This document shows positions 8,387 to 17,043 of a DNA stretch of 64,000 bases, piece after piece; position 1 is the first letter of the stretch; every line of letters starts with the position of its first letter. The notes below the pieces were generated by a model. That model saw nothing but the letters and a program-made list of their open reading frames with translations. It did not search any database and was not told where the DNA came from. Location: the NCBI RefSeq assembly GCF_033239625.1, contig NZ_BTCK01000036.1, forward strand, positions 1-64,000, read 5' to 3'. This DNA comes from Paenibacillus_T sp033239625 (GTDB lineage Bacteria > Bacillota > Bacilli > Paenibacillales > Paenibacillaceae). The translations under genes were made by a program, and so were the position numbers.

Positions 8387-9118
8387 ATGGATCGAATTGC
8401 TGTCATATCAGATATTCATGGGAACTTGCCGGCTTTGCAGGCTGTGCTGGAAGATATTAATGCGCGTCATGTTGCGATGGTTTATTGTCTTGGCGATCTG
8501 ATCGGCAAAGGGCCGAGTTCGGATCTTGTGGTGGATCTTGTTCAGCGGACATGCGATAAGGTAATTAAGGGCAATTGGGATGATTTCGTATCCAAACCGA
8601 GTGAGTTCGAAGCCGTGCATTGGCATCAGGCTAAGCTTGGTCCGGAGAGATTGACTTTCTTAAGTCAATTGCCATTCGGCATTGAATGGTATATGAGCGG
8701 GCGGCTTATTCGGTTGTTTCATGCTTCGCCTCGCAGCGAATACGAGCGCATTCAACCGTGGGATCCAGAGGAACGGAGGATGTCTCTATTCGAAAGTTCA
8801 GAGCACTACGAGCAGCAAGCACCAGCAGACGTAGCCGGTTATGGCGATGTACATAATGCATATGTGCAAAATTTTGCCGGCAGGACATTGTTTAATGCGG
8901 GCAGCGTAGGAAATCCATTGGAAATCCCTCAAGCTTCGTACGCCATCCTTGAAGGCCGATTGAATAGTAAGGAGCTTGCAGCCTTCAGCATTCAGTTGGT
9001 GAGAGTTCATTACGACATTGAACTAGCCATCAAACAAGCAGTGGATGAGGGAATGCCCGATCTTGAAGCGTATGTACAGGAGTTAAGAACGGCGCAGTAT
9101 CGCGGGAAAAAGGGCTAG
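8387..9118 (+). CDS. metallophosphoesterase (calcineurin-like, YfcE/ApaH-related)
   Basis: A two-metal phosphoesterase of 243 residues. Ligand motifs in order: SDIHGN (residues 8-13), GDLIGKGP (34-41), GNWDD (64-68, in place of GNHD), HASP (near 108) and GDVHNAY (near 148), followed by NAGSVGNP. This set is typical of the bacterial serine/threonine phosphatase or nucleotide phosphatase branch; substrate unknown. TAGGAGGTAATCGG precedes the ATG. Confidence 0.87.
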   Translation: MDRIAVISDIHGNLPALQAVLEDINARHVAMVYCLGDLIGKGPSSDLVVDLVQRTCDKVIKGNWDDFVSKPSEFEAVHWHQAKLGPERLTFLSQLPFGIEWYMSGRLIRLFHASPRSEYERIQPWDPEERRMSLFESSEHYEQQAPADVAGYGDVHNAYVQNFAGRTLFNAGSVGNPLEIPQASYAILEGRLNSKELAAFSIQLVRVHYDIELAIKQAVDEGMPDLEAYVQELRTAQYRGKKG

Positions 9119-9177
9119 TCGCTCACAGTAACAGTAACGGCATTAATTCAACATACATCATATAGAGGTGCATCAGC

Positions 9178-9507
9178 TTGGACGATTTTACAAAGAAACG
9201 TATTGAAAAAATTATGAATGTGTATATCGAACAGAAGGTCCCAAAACATATTCGAAATGAAATTAGGCTGAATTATAAGATAAGAGGAAATAATGTAACG
9301 CTAGTTGAAGAGCGGCCAGCTTTCATGAGCAAAGAGTGGGTGGAGTTAACCGTGGCTCAGTTCCGATTGGAACAGAACCAATGGAAAGTGTATTGGAGAG
9401 ATAGCAAGAAAAAGTGGCACTTCGTGGAGGACATCACTCCTGCAGATAATTTCGAAACACAGCTGCTGATCGTAGATGAAGATAAGAGAAACATGTTTTG
9501 GAGTTAA
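9178..9507 (+). CDS. DUF3024-like small protein
   Basis: A 109-residue basic protein starting at TTG 9178, with GAGGTG about eight bases upstream. The sequence (IRNEIRLNYKIRGNNVTLVEERP, split by a conserved-looking WVELTVAQFR and WKVYWRDSKKKWH) is typical of DUF3024 proteins. No known function and no transmembrane segment. Confidence 0.65.
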   Translation: MDDFTKKRIEKIMNVYIEQKVPKHIRNEIRLNYKIRGNNVTLVEERPAFMSKEWVELTVAQFRLEQNQWKVYWRDSKKKWHFVEDITPADNFETQLLIVDEDKRNMFWS

Positions 9508-9533
9508 ATGCCTAAGGAAAGGAACTGGGGTTA

Positions 9534-9989
9534 ATGGACTTTCGCGTCGTAAAAGTGGAGCCAGACCAGATCCCCATGGATTTGCTGTTGTTAGCTGACC
9601 CTTCTCAAATCCAAATCGAAAGTTATATCCGTCGAGGCCATTGTTACTTGGCGTATGATCATGAGCAGATCGTTGGCGAGTTTGTACTGCTGCCCACTTC
9701 TCCGCATACCATTGAGATTGTGAATGTTGCAGTGGACGAGCATTGTCAAGGCAGAGGAATTGGCAAAGCGCTTGTAAGCAAGGCGATACAGGAAGCAAAA
9801 GAATTGGGCTATCCAACCATCGAGATTGGGACAGGCAATTCGAGCATTCACCAATTAAAGCTTTACCAGCGATGTGGATTTAGAATTGTCGGCGTCGATG
9901 TGGATTATTTCATACGTAACTATGAGGAAGAGATCTATGAAGACGGCATTCCATGTCGAGATATGATACGGCTTAGACTGGAGCTTTAA
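9534..9989 (+). CDS. GNAT-family N-acetyltransferase
   Basis: A 151-residue acetyltransferase. The acetyl-CoA loop is EHCQGRGIGKAL near residue 75, followed by KLYQRCGFRIVG near 112 (motif B) and the basic tail. It resembles aminoglycoside 6'-acetyltransferase-like GNATs with the ending GIPCRDMIRLRLEL; no substrate can be assigned. It ends directly against the HD-domain gene. Confidence 0.85.
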   Translation: MDFRVVKVEPDQIPMDLLLLADPSQIQIESYIRRGHCYLAYDHEQIVGEFVLLPTSPHTIEIVNVAVDEHCQGRGIGKALVSKAIQEAKELGYPTIEIGTGNSSIHQLKLYQRCGFRIVGVDVDYFIRNYEEEIYEDGIPCRDMIRLRLEL

Positions 9990-10025
9990 ATGGATCATCC
10001 TGTGCGGGATTTGGAGGTGGACGTA

Positions 10026-10439
10026 TTGCATATTGAGTTGGCGATTGCTATTGCGCTGGAAGCGCATAAAGATCAAGTGGACAAAGGCGGAGCCCCTTAT
10101 ATCCTGCATCCGTTAGCGGTAATGAATCGGGTTGAGACGTTAGAGGAGAAAATCGCAGCGGTTCTTCATGATGTTGTGGAGGATAGTTCCGTTACGCTTG
10201 AGCAGTTGAGAGCGCATGGGTTCTCTGATGAGATCATCGATGCGATCGGCCGGCTGACCAGATCCCAAGAAGATAGTTATGAAGCATTCATCGAGAAGAC
10301 GAAAGGAAACTGGATCGCTAGAAACGTCAAAATCGCGGATATCAAAGAGAACATGAACTTGTCTCGGATTAACAATCCGACCGAAAGCGACTATAACCGT
10401 TTAGAAAAGTATAAGAATGCACTTGCAAGACTCGAGTAA
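10026..10439 (+). CDS. HD-domain protein, SpoT/MESH1-like
   Basis: A small HD phosphohydrolase-like protein related to the (p)ppGpp hydrolase half of RelA/SpoT and to MESH1. Ligand motifs: GGAPYILHPLAV (His), AAVLHDVVEDSSVT (His-Asp) and VKIADIKENM (Asp). TTG 10026 gives the usual short N-terminus and has GGAGG (10013-10017) eight bases upstream; ATG 9990 abuts the previous stop and adds 12 residues. Whether it acts on ppGpp or another nucleotide is inference. A terminator follows 30 bases after the stop. Confidence 0.82.
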   Translation: MHIELAIAIALEAHKDQVDKGGAPYILHPLAVMNRVETLEEKIAAVLHDVVEDSSVTLEQLRAHGFSDEIIDAIGRLTRSQEDSYEAFIEKTKGNWIARNVKIADIKENMNLSRINNPTESDYNRLEKYKNALARLE

Positions 10440-10468
10440 CGGATTTGCGTGATTGTATTCATGGAGAG

Positions 10469-10497
10469 GACTGTCGGCTGCGTCGGCAGTCTTTCCT
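10469..10497 (+). terminator. Rho-independent terminator
   Basis: A ten-pair stem (10469-10478 with 10482-10491, two G-U wobbles) around a three-base loop, followed by TTTCCT. It is the first terminator after the tRNA and closes a run of some 15 genes. Confidence 0.7.
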
Positions 10498-10551
10498 ATA
10501 GGTTCGGTTGTAATAGGTGGATGAGCGGGGCTTTTCAATTATGTAAAGCGG

Positions 10552-11067
10552 GTGACGACAGTGGAACAATTGGAACAGCAGCTTAAGATTAGACATGCAA
10601 CTAGCGACGAAGCGGCTGATGTATTGGAGCTGTGGCTGATGTCCGCTAGATGGTTAAATGCGAAGGGGATTTACCAATGGAGACCGGAGCACTTTAGGCT
10701 TGAGCACGTCGTGGAGTTTATGAACGATGGGGCGGATGTCTACGTTGCGGAATACCAGGGTGCTATTGTGGGCACGTATGTGTTGACCTGGTCGGATCCT
10801 TTGATCTGGAACGAGTTGGACCATAACGGTGCAGGCTACATTCATCGGTTTGCTGTGAACAGAGATTACAAGGGACTAGGGATTGGAGAGCAGCTCATTC
10901 AATCCGCGATCGGAGAGATCAGACAACGGGGCAAAACGGTCGTACGGCTGGACTGCATGGCGGAGAATCCAAGATTGAATCAATATTATCGGGATCTTGG
11001 CTTCGGATTCGTTCGCAGATTGGAATTTGATAATTGGGCCGCGAATTTGTATGAGATTGTGTTGTGA
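10552..11067 (+). CDS. GNAT-family N-acetyltransferase
   Basis: A 171-residue acetyltransferase. Motif A reads NRDYKGLGIGEQL near residue 108, and motif B LNQYYRDLGFGFV near 145. Start assignment is weak: GTG 10552 opens the frame but GTG 10561 or TTG 10567 also fit. Conserved aromatic stretches (WLNAKGIYQW) near residue 35 are seen in a Bacillus GNAT subgroup of unknown substrate. Confidence 0.82.
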   Translation: MTTVEQLEQQLKIRHATSDEAADVLELWLMSARWLNAKGIYQWRPEHFRLEHVVEFMNDGADVYVAEYQGAIVGTYVLTWSDPLIWNELDHNGAGYIHRFAVNRDYKGLGIGEQLIQSAIGEIRQRGKTVVRLDCMAENPRLNQYYRDLGFGFVRRLEFDNWAANLYEIVL

Positions 11068-11103
11068 GTAAAATGGTACCAATTCAGTTGGTGAGGAGCT
11101 AAT

Positions 11104-11796
11104 ATGAGGATACAAGCGATATTCTTCGATTTGTTCGAAACGCTGATCACTGAATTTGCTGACGGTAAGCGAATCTCGAATCGCCAGTATGATTATATGC
11201 AGCTGCTAGGTCTATCTGCTGAGGCATTCAAGCAGGAGTGGCGCAAACATCAGGATGCTCGAATGAGAGGGAAGCTTGCTTTGTTCGATGAAGTGATCCG
11301 CACGATAGTAGCATCACACAACCTAATAGTGAATGAAGGGAATATCGAGTTCCTCTACCAAGAGAGAGTGAAGGAGAAGCACATTCCTTTTAAGCGGGTC
11401 CATACGGAAGTGTTGGAACTCTTGCACTACTTGAAGCAGAACGGAATAAAGATTGGCCTCATCAGCAATTGTACGGAAGAAGAAGTCAGAGGCTGGCACG
11501 ATTCGGTGTTTAGCGAATACTTCGACGATACAGTCTTCTCCTATCAAACAGGGTGGTGTAAGCCGGATAAGGAGATCTATATGCTGGCTTGCACACGAAT
11601 GAATGTTCAGCCGGAAGCCAGCGTCTTCGTCGGAGATGGCGGCTCGAATGAGCTATCCGGCGCAGCGGATGCGGGGCTTAACGTATTCCATGCAATCTGG
11701 TTCCAATCTTGGATAAAGAGTGACTTTGCTGAGCTTAGAAGTCCGGGAGAGTTGATTGTTGCGCTTGAGCGCTTGCAGCAGCAACCGGTCGAGTGA
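11104..11796 (+). CDS. HAD-superfamily hydrolase
   Basis: A 230-residue haloacid dehalogenase-like phosphatase, subfamily I with an alpha-helical cap. Motif I is FFDLFETLI near residue 8: the nucleophile Asp is present, but the usual second Asp (DxD) is Phe, as in dehalogenase-like members. Motif II is LISNC near 120, motif III WCKPDKEIY near 150, motif IV VGDGGSNELSGA near 178. Substrate unknown. GAGGAG lies upstream of the ATG. Confidence 0.85.
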   Translation: MRIQAIFFDLFETLITEFADGKRISNRQYDYMQLLGLSAEAFKQEWRKHQDARMRGKLALFDEVIRTIVASHNLIVNEGNIEFLYQERVKEKHIPFKRVHTEVLELLHYLKQNGIKIGLISNCTEEEVRGWHDSVFSEYFDDTVFSYQTGWCKPDKEIYMLACTRMNVQPEASVFVGDGGSNELSGAADAGLNVFHAIWFQSWIKSDFAELRSPGELIVALERLQQQPVE

Positions 11797-11838
11797 CTTA
11801 ATTCCATCAACACGGTGTGAAGGAAGGGAAGACACGAC

Positions 11839-12429
11839 ATGTTTGCTTTTGACAAGCTGGAAGTCATGACGGTTCAACAAACTATTCAGTTTATCGATCA
11901 GGCACTGTCAGATACTCTTAATCTATATCAGGAGTGGTATCGAATAGACTCGGAAATGCTTGGTTTCCAACCGGCAGCGGGCTGGCGTATTGAGCAAATC
12001 TTGGAGCATGTGACGCTGACCAATTATTATTTGCTCATACTGATCCGGAAGGGCCGGAGGAGAGCGCTGGAGCTTGCAAGCAAGGTTGATCTGGAACAAG
12101 AGGTTGCGAGTTATGAGAACAATCTCGGTGCGCTCGATCGTATTGCGCAAGATCAGTCGTTGAAGTGGATTCGACCCGATCATATGGAACCGACAGGCGA
12201 TAAATCACTTGCTGAGATACAATCGCTGATGATCGAGCAGATCAACGAATGCAGACAGATACTTGCTGAAATCCCGAACGGTGAAGGAATATTGGCGAAG
12301 ACAACGATGACTGTGGCTGACCTCGGCAAAATTGATGTCTATCAATATATTTATTTCTTATGCCAACATGCTAGAAGGCATATCTCGCAGATGGAGCTAG
12401 TGAGAGAGGCGTACTGGAATCGATTGTAA
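11839..12429 (+). CDS. DinB-fold protein
   Basis: A 196-residue four-helix-bundle protein of the DinB/YfiT superfamily. The metal-binding histidines are in ILEHVTLTN (near residue 57) and LCQHARRHISQ (near 180). Such proteins bind a divalent metal and many act as thiol transferases or hydrolases; the substrate here is unknown. AAGGGAAG lies about eight bases before the ATG. Confidence 0.75.
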   Translation: MFAFDKLEVMTVQQTIQFIDQALSDTLNLYQEWYRIDSEMLGFQPAAGWRIEQILEHVTLTNYYLLILIRKGRRRALELASKVDLEQEVASYENNLGALDRIAQDQSLKWIRPDHMEPTGDKSLAEIQSLMIEQINECRQILAEIPNGEGILAKTTMTVADLGKIDVYQYIYFLCQHARRHISQMELVREAYWNRL

Positions 12430-12468
12430 GGTTTGGTTCTAAGAGCGACATAGCACAGAGGTGACAAT

Positions 12469-12990
12469 ATGACAGTCCGTATTCGAACGGAAAACGAACG
12501 CGATTACGATCAAGTCTACCAAGTAAATTGCACAGCTTTCGGAAATCGCGAGGATGAAGCGAAGTTAGTTGAACGGATTAGATCCACTTCTTATTGGGTG
12601 CCGGAGCTATCCCTTATTGCGGAGCAAGATGATGAAATAGTAGGACACTTATTGCTGAGCAAAGCCGCAGTGGTAGATGGCGAAACGCAGCACGAGGTCA
12701 TCGTCCTTGCTCCGATTGCGGTTAAACCCGAGTATCAGAAGCACGGTATAGGCAAGCAGTTGATCCGGGAAGGGTTGGAGCGCTGTCGGCAGCTTGGTTA
12801 TTACATCGTATTGTTGATCGGCCATCCGTCATATTATCCCCAATTCGGATTCCAGCCGGCTCGTTCGTATGGACTAGAGCTGAAGCAATTCGAAGTGCCT
12901 GACGATGTGTTCATGGTATGTGAGCTGAAAGAGAATGAATTGCTTCATCTCCGGGGCGAATTGAAGTATCCGGCCGCTTTCTTTGGTTAA
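12469..12990 (+). CDS. GNAT-family N-acetyltransferase, YhbS-like
   Basis: A 173-residue acetyltransferase of the YhbS type. VLAPIAVKPEYQKHGIGKQLIREGL near residues 83-107 (split here by the acetyl-CoA loop QKHGIG) and IGHPSYYPQFGFQPA near 122 are the family marks. Substrate unknown. AGAGGTGACAAT precedes the ATG. Confidence 0.87.
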   Translation: MTVRIRTENERDYDQVYQVNCTAFGNREDEAKLVERIRSTSYWVPELSLIAEQDDEIVGHLLLSKAAVVDGETQHEVIVLAPIAVKPEYQKHGIGKQLIREGLERCRQLGYYIVLLIGHPSYYPQFGFQPARSYGLELKQFEVPDDVFMVCELKENELLHLRGELKYPAAFFG

Positions 12991-13027
12991 GTTAACCGAT
13001 TGTAATGCATGAGAGGGAGATCGCTGT

Positions 13028-13495
13028 ATGGAATACGTAGAGATAACGAGCGACTGGTCGGAGGAAATCACTGCTATCAGAGGCGATAGAATTGTCTCAA
13101 GAGGAAAGGTGCATATGGTGCAGCATTTGGCCGGATATGCAGCTAGAGAAGAGGACCGCATTCTAGGACTCATTCTATATGACATCCGCAATAACGAATG
13201 TGAAATTGTTGCTTTGAACAGCTACAGCGAGAATTGCGGCATAGGGACGAGACTTATTGAATTGGTGAAAAATAAAGCGATATCGCAGCATCTTAACAGG
13301 CTGTGGCTTATTACGACTAACGATAACATTAAAGCTATCCGGTTCTATCAGATGAGAGGATTCGATATGAAATGCATTCATCCGAATGCAGTAGACGAAG
13401 CAAGAATGATTAAACCGACAATCCCTTTGATTAGTTCGGAAGGAATCCCGATTAAACATGAAATCGAATTCGAAATCAAACTAGCAGCGATGTAG
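13028..13495 (+). CDS. GNAT-family N-acetyltransferase
   Basis: A 155-residue acetyltransferase. EIVALNSYSENCGIGTRLIE near residue 60 is motif A with a reduced loop (NCGIGT), and AIRFYQMRGFDMK near 105 is motif B. Its ending (ISSEGIPIKHEIEFEIKL) is a conserved tail of this small GNAT group. GAGGGAGA lies upstream of the start. Confidence 0.8.
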   Translation: MEYVEITSDWSEEITAIRGDRIVSRGKVHMVQHLAGYAAREEDRILGLILYDIRNNECEIVALNSYSENCGIGTRLIELVKNKAISQHLNRLWLITTNDNIKAIRFYQMRGFDMKCIHPNAVDEARMIKPTIPLISSEGIPIKHEIEFEIKLAAM

Positions 13496-13500
13496 GAAGG

Positions 13501-14070
13501 ATGGCATCCATCATGTTCAACTATCGAATCGACGATTCATTGTGTCTTACCCTATTAGAAACAGGAGATGCGGATGCCTTATATGCACTGATCGATCGGA
13601 ACCGTGACTATATTGGGCAGTGGCTGAAGTTTCCGAGTATGACGTTGTCTGTGGATGATTCTGGAGCGTTCATCGAGCGGACGCGTCTGCGTTACGCGAA
13701 GGATGACGGATATTGGATCGGCATATGGGAAGGCAGTCAGCTCGTTGGTTCTATTGGTTACTTGTATATGGATCAAGATAATCGGAAGACAGAGATCGGT
13801 TACTGGCTGGGGCGTGAATTCGAAGGTAGAGGCATTATCACAAGAGCTATTCAAGCACTGATCCAATTCGCGTTCTCTCGCCTTCACATGAACAAAATTG
13901 AAATCGGAGCAGCGTCCAGCAATGCGAGGAGCCGTGCGATTCCCGAACGGTTAGGTTTCCAGCGTGAAGGCGAAATAAGAGATTACGAGTTTATCAATGG
14001 TCATTATCTGAATCGTGTTATCTATGGTCTGACAGCCAGCGAATGGGACGCTCGTACAGACAGTAATTAA
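13501..14070 (+). CDS. GNAT-family N-acetyltransferase, RimJ/RimL type
   Basis: A 189-residue acetyltransferase of the ribosomal-protein-acetylase-like branch. EIGYWLGREFEGRGIITRA near residue 98 is the typical RimL motif A, and NARSRAIPERLGFQREGEIRD near 140 motif B. ATG 13501 directly abuts AGGAAGG; the in-frame ATG at 13513 has better spacing and is equally likely. Many such genes are self-standing and probably act on small molecules or peptides. Confidence 0.85.
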   Translation: MASIMFNYRIDDSLCLTLLETGDADALYALIDRNRDYIGQWLKFPSMTLSVDDSGAFIERTRLRYAKDDGYWIGIWEGSQLVGSIGYLYMDQDNRKTEIGYWLGREFEGRGIITRAIQALIQFAFSRLHMNKIEIGAASSNARSRAIPERLGFQREGEIRDYEFINGHYLNRVIYGLTASEWDARTDSN

Positions 14071-14081
14071 GCGGAAGAGGT

Positions 14082-14210
14082 ATGGAGATGGAACATTTAC
14101 TAGCCGTGCTCAATCAACATGAAGTTGATGCTGTGTTACGGAATAATGGAGGATACGCGTTTGCCTTGGCCGATGGTACATTTCGCTATATCCGATCAGC
14201 TTCATAACGG
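14082..14210 (+). CDS. short reading frame overlapping the next gene, probable remnant
   Basis: ATG 14082, preceded by GGAAGAGG, opens 42 codons (MEMEHLLAVLNQHEVDAVLR and 22 more). It overlaps the first 50 bases of the 14161 gene in another frame. The N-terminal half looks protein-like, while the second half is the shifted reading of the downstream gene. Most likely the 5' end of a gene lost by deletion. Confidence 0.25.
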
Positions 14211-14826
14211 GACACCTGCGCCGGAGTTGTTAATTGGCAGTATAGGTCCAGACGCAATCCATGCGAGAGGCAGCATTTCGCGAGAAGAGAAAGGCCTTAC
14301 GCATCTCGTGTATCAGGGGATTATGCCGACGAAGGAAATGATTGGGGACAAGTACGATTCCTACGTTTCGATGAATACGACGAAGGAGTGGCGCGACTTT
14401 GTCCTGGGCTATTTCTCGCATATTTACACCGACCTCAGATGGACAGAAACGTTATATAGCGATTTCGAGCTGGCGTATGGCGGCGAACCGAATGCACAGC
14501 GCGGGACCTACAATTCCGAAGTAAGCCAGGTGGAATTCGATCTGATCCGATCGACGGACCGTTTGGACAAATGGATTAAGCTTCTTAAGGGGACGGAAGG
14601 CTATTCGATCGACCCTTATGTAACCGGGCAGGAAGTCCGCCAATATCGGGATGAGAAAATAGCTTGGCTGCTGGAAGCGGGTAATGAGCCGCGGATCACG
14701 CCGGTTTATTTTACATTGGAGCGAGTGCTGCAGTTCATTGATCAGACAGCGATGGAAATTCGGGAGCTTTTGAGCGAACGATTGCCTGCCATTGAAGAGT
14801 TCATTGAGGAGAGACGAGTGAAATGA
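14161..14826 (+). CDS. putative zinc-dependent phospholipase C-like protein
   Basis: A protein of about 221 residues beginning MPWPMVHFAISDQL, with LLIGSIGPDAIHAR near residue 28 and LGYFSHIYTDLRW near 85. Scattered His and Asp residues in this order resemble the zinc-dependent phospholipase C (S1-P1) superfamily, but I hold this loosely. TTG 14161 is the preferred start because TGGAGG (14147-14152) ends eight bases upstream; an ATG at 14119 in frame would overlap a probable remnant. Confidence 0.55.
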   Translation: MPWPMVHFAISDQLHNGTPAPELLIGSIGPDAIHARGSISREEKGLTHLVYQGIMPTKEMIGDKYDSYVSMNTTKEWRDFVLGYFSHIYTDLRWTETLYSDFELAYGGEPNAQRGTYNSEVSQVEFDLIRSTDRLDKWIKLLKGTEGYSIDPYVTGQEVRQYRDEKIAWLLEAGNEPRITPVYFTLERVLQFIDQTAMEIRELLSERLPAIEEFIEERRVK

Positions 14827-14828
14827 AA

Positions 14829-14935
14829 GAATTTCCCAGTTAGCAGCGGATAGATTGGCGCTCCGTCAGTTGAAGCGCGATGATGCTGTAGATGTGGTTC
14901 TTGCATATGGATTCGAGCATATGAAGTTGACCTAA
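14829..14935 (+). pseudogene. probable GNAT N-terminal remnant
   Basis: One frame reads SQLAADRLALRQLKRDDAVD and then VVLAYGFEHMKLT before a stop at about 14935. The pattern 'RLxLRQLKxDDA' is how RimJ/RimL-type GNATs begin. No start codon is well placed and the rest of the domain is missing. The ribosome binding site of the next gene follows at once. Confidence 0.35.
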
Positions 14936-14953
14936 GGTAAGGAGGCTATCGCT

Positions 14954-15565
14954 GTGGGAACGAGCTTCGGCAACATGCATGTCATGACAGATAACCTTGA
15001 TGATGTTCTTGAGGCATTAACAAGTTTGTTAGAGGATAAGGAGCAGCCCGTTATTCCTGCAGGTAATCTGGATGGATTCGAATCGTTGCTGGCAGTGGCG
15101 TATCGCGGAAGAAATATCTTCTACCTTGGCCAATTGCAGCGGGGTTTCGTAAGCATTCTCAACGATTACTTCGATTGGGGAGAGGTTGAAGCGGTTGGTG
15201 AAGAGTTATCCAGTTATATACAAGCTCCTGTTATGACGATTTCATACTTTGATGACGGTGTGTTCACGATGACAATCTACTCCAATGGTGAGGAAGTAAC
15301 CGGTCAAGTATGGTGTACAGAAGGAGCTAGATTTGATTATGAACTAGAGGACAAGAAGGCGGACATTAGCGTGCTTACGGAGTACTTGGGACACCAGCAC
15401 TTCGACCGATTGAATGAGATTATGGCTATGAGCGATTGCGAGAAGGCTGTAGAAGCGCTGCAGGAGCTGCTTCAAATACCGTTGTGGATCAAGTCGGATT
15501 GGTTCGACGATATTCAGGACCCAGAGCTTGAAGGCAAATATGCGAAGTATGATTTGAATCGTTAA
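14954..15565 (+). CDS. uncharacterised protein
   Basis: A 203-residue acidic soluble protein starting at GTG 14954, with AAGGAGG (14938-14944) nine bases upstream. I do not recognise a domain. The alternating hydrophobic pattern (VMTISYFDDGVFTMTIYSNG near residue 95) suggests a beta-rich core, and the C-terminal third (AVEALQELLQIPLWIKSD) is helical, as in several bacterial immunity-type or SMI1-like proteins. That is only an impression. Confidence 0.55.
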   Translation: MGTSFGNMHVMTDNLDDVLEALTSLLEDKEQPVIPAGNLDGFESLLAVAYRGRNIFYLGQLQRGFVSILNDYFDWGEVEAVGEELSSYIQAPVMTISYFDDGVFTMTIYSNGEEVTGQVWCTEGARFDYELEDKKADISVLTEYLGHQHFDRLNEIMAMSDCEKAVEALQELLQIPLWIKSDWFDDIQDPELEGKYAKYDLNR

Positions 15566-15595
15566 TGATCTGACCATGATGCGGAGGCGAATGTA

Positions 15596-16081
15596 GTGGA
15601 AAGCAAAATCATGCAGAGAGATGGTTTGTTATTGGCAGGACTGGCGGTTAATGTGACGCTTGGAGATGTGGAGAGTGGGTTGACCATTCGGCTTGGCGAA
15701 CAATTCCTTGCAAGAAGACACGAAATTAGGAATGAAATTAACGCTAGAGAAGTATTCGGCCTGTCTACCGATCCAGACGATTACAATCCCGAGACGGATC
15801 CGTTCGAATTCTTCATCGGTGTGGAGGTATCTTCTGTCGATAATTTGCCGGACGGCATGGTTTATCGGGAGGTGCCCAAGAATGAATATGTCATATTCTC
15901 GTTCGAAGGTCCGGCTGAGAACGCCGGCCCCGTCCATCACTATCTGTATTCCACATGGCTGAACAACAACGATTACAAACTGGCGTCCCCCTATAATATT
16001 GAAGTATATGATGAACGGAACAAAGGACCGAAAGCAGTAGAATCGGTAACGGATATTTATTTTCCCGTTGTGAAGAAGTAA
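15596..16081 (+). CDS. GyrI-like effector-binding domain protein
   Basis: A 161-residue stand-alone GyrI-like (AraC effector-binding/SOUL-type) domain. Family landmarks are the N-terminal RDGLLLAGLAVNV, FFIGVEVSSVDNLPDGM near residue 80, VPKNEYVIFSFEGP near 100, and the C-terminal YNIEVYDERN near 143. Such single-domain proteins bind or hydrolyse small hydrophobic molecules. GTG start with GGAGG upstream. Followed by a terminator. Confidence 0.75.
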   Translation: MESKIMQRDGLLLAGLAVNVTLGDVESGLTIRLGEQFLARRHEIRNEINAREVFGLSTDPDDYNPETDPFEFFIGVEVSSVDNLPDGMVYREVPKNEYVIFSFEGPAENAGPVHHYLYSTWLNNNDYKLASPYNIEVYDERNKGPKAVESVTDIYFPVVKK

Positions 16082-16110
16082 CAGGGGAGAGATGAATAGC
16101 TTCGTACTAT

Positions 16111-16136
16111 AGCGTCAGCCAACTGGCGCTTTTTTG
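16111..16136 (+). terminator. Rho-independent terminator
   Basis: AGCGTCAG (16111-16118) pairs with CTGGCGCT (16123-16130) around CCAA, followed by six T. It closes the transcript ending in the GyrI-like gene. Confidence 0.82.
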
Positions 16137-16228
16137 GTTTGACAAGAAAATAGTGCCAATAGATCGGGGATGGGATACAATACCAATATGTGTAAGGCGT
16201 ATATCACAGCATGCAAGGAGTTTATTGG

Positions 16229-17005
16229 ATGAAAGAAGTTCTAGTGGTCATAAGTGCGCTCATTATAACGATGGGTAGTTTCGTAGGCTTCGCAGATGAC
16301 AGTTTACTCATTATTACAATCAGCGTAGTTGGAGGCTTCATTCTGTTCGCATTAGCCTTCATTATTGAACGGCTCGATCATTTGAAGCCAATGACAGCTT
16401 CATCGTCGGTTCCACTTGCTCATTCCGCATCTCAACCAACAGCCGAAGTAGATCGGACGCCTGTGAAGATGAAAGCGAGTGGTGAGAACGATGCAGTCGA
16501 GGTGGTCCAGGTGACGGAGGACCAGAAGACGATCCTGCGTCAGCTGATCGAACTCTATGAATATGATTTTAGCGAGTTTAATGATGCAGATGTTAATGCG
16601 TCCGGGCATTACGGATACACGTACTTGGATCACTACTGGACGGAAGAGAAGAGACGCGCTTATTTTGTCAAAGTAGATGGCCGGTACGCGGGGTTCGTGT
16701 TAGTGAATGATTATGTTAATAACCTAGTAGATGAAGACGCTAGGTCAATCGCAGAGTTCTTCATTATGCGCAAATACAGACGACAAGGGATCGGGAAGTT
16801 GGTCGCTGCCAGAGTGTTCGATACATTCAAAGGTACGTGGGTTGTGCTGCAGCATGGCAATAATGTGGCTTCCCAGCAGTTCTGGACTCGAACGATCCAT
16901 GATTATACAAATGGCAGCTATAGCGAACACGATGTAACGACAGAGCATTGGACGGGTAAGGGAATTGTGTTTCGAAACGGGGCTGCGGACAACGCAGTAG
17001 ATTGA
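16229..17005 (+). CDS. membrane-anchored GNAT acetyltransferase
   Basis: A 258-residue protein with two hydrophobic helices at about residues 3-20 and 26-44, then a low-complexity linker (TASSSVPLAHSASQP) and a C-terminal GNAT domain from about residue 95. The acetyl-CoA loop is KYRRQGIGKLVAARVF near 190. GNATs with an N-terminal membrane hairpin are uncommon. ATG 16229 was chosen as AAGGAG (16215-16220) ends eight bases upstream. A truncated paralog of the GNAT part lies at 32135-32374 (shared LYxYDxSE and YLDHxWTxExRR). Confidence 0.82.
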   Translation: MKEVLVVISALIITMGSFVGFADDSLLIITISVVGGFILFALAFIIERLDHLKPMTASSSVPLAHSASQPTAEVDRTPVKMKASGENDAVEVVQVTEDQKTILRQLIELYEYDFSEFNDADVNASGHYGYTYLDHYWTEEKRRAYFVKVDGRYAGFVLVNDYVNNLVDEDARSIAEFFIMRKYRRQGIGKLVAARVFDTFKGTWVVLQHGNNVASQQFWTRTIHDYTNGSYSEHDVTTEHWTGKGIVFRNGAADNAVD

Positions 17006-17043
17006 ATTGATTCTATTAGCAATGTGCCGGAAGGATCAATGAC

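Noticed and set aside
16139..16181. TTGACA at 16139-16144 and TACAAT at 16176-16181 as a promoter for the anchored GNAT gene
   Set aside because: The gap is 31 bases, far from the 16-18 needed, and no alternative partner lies at the right distance.
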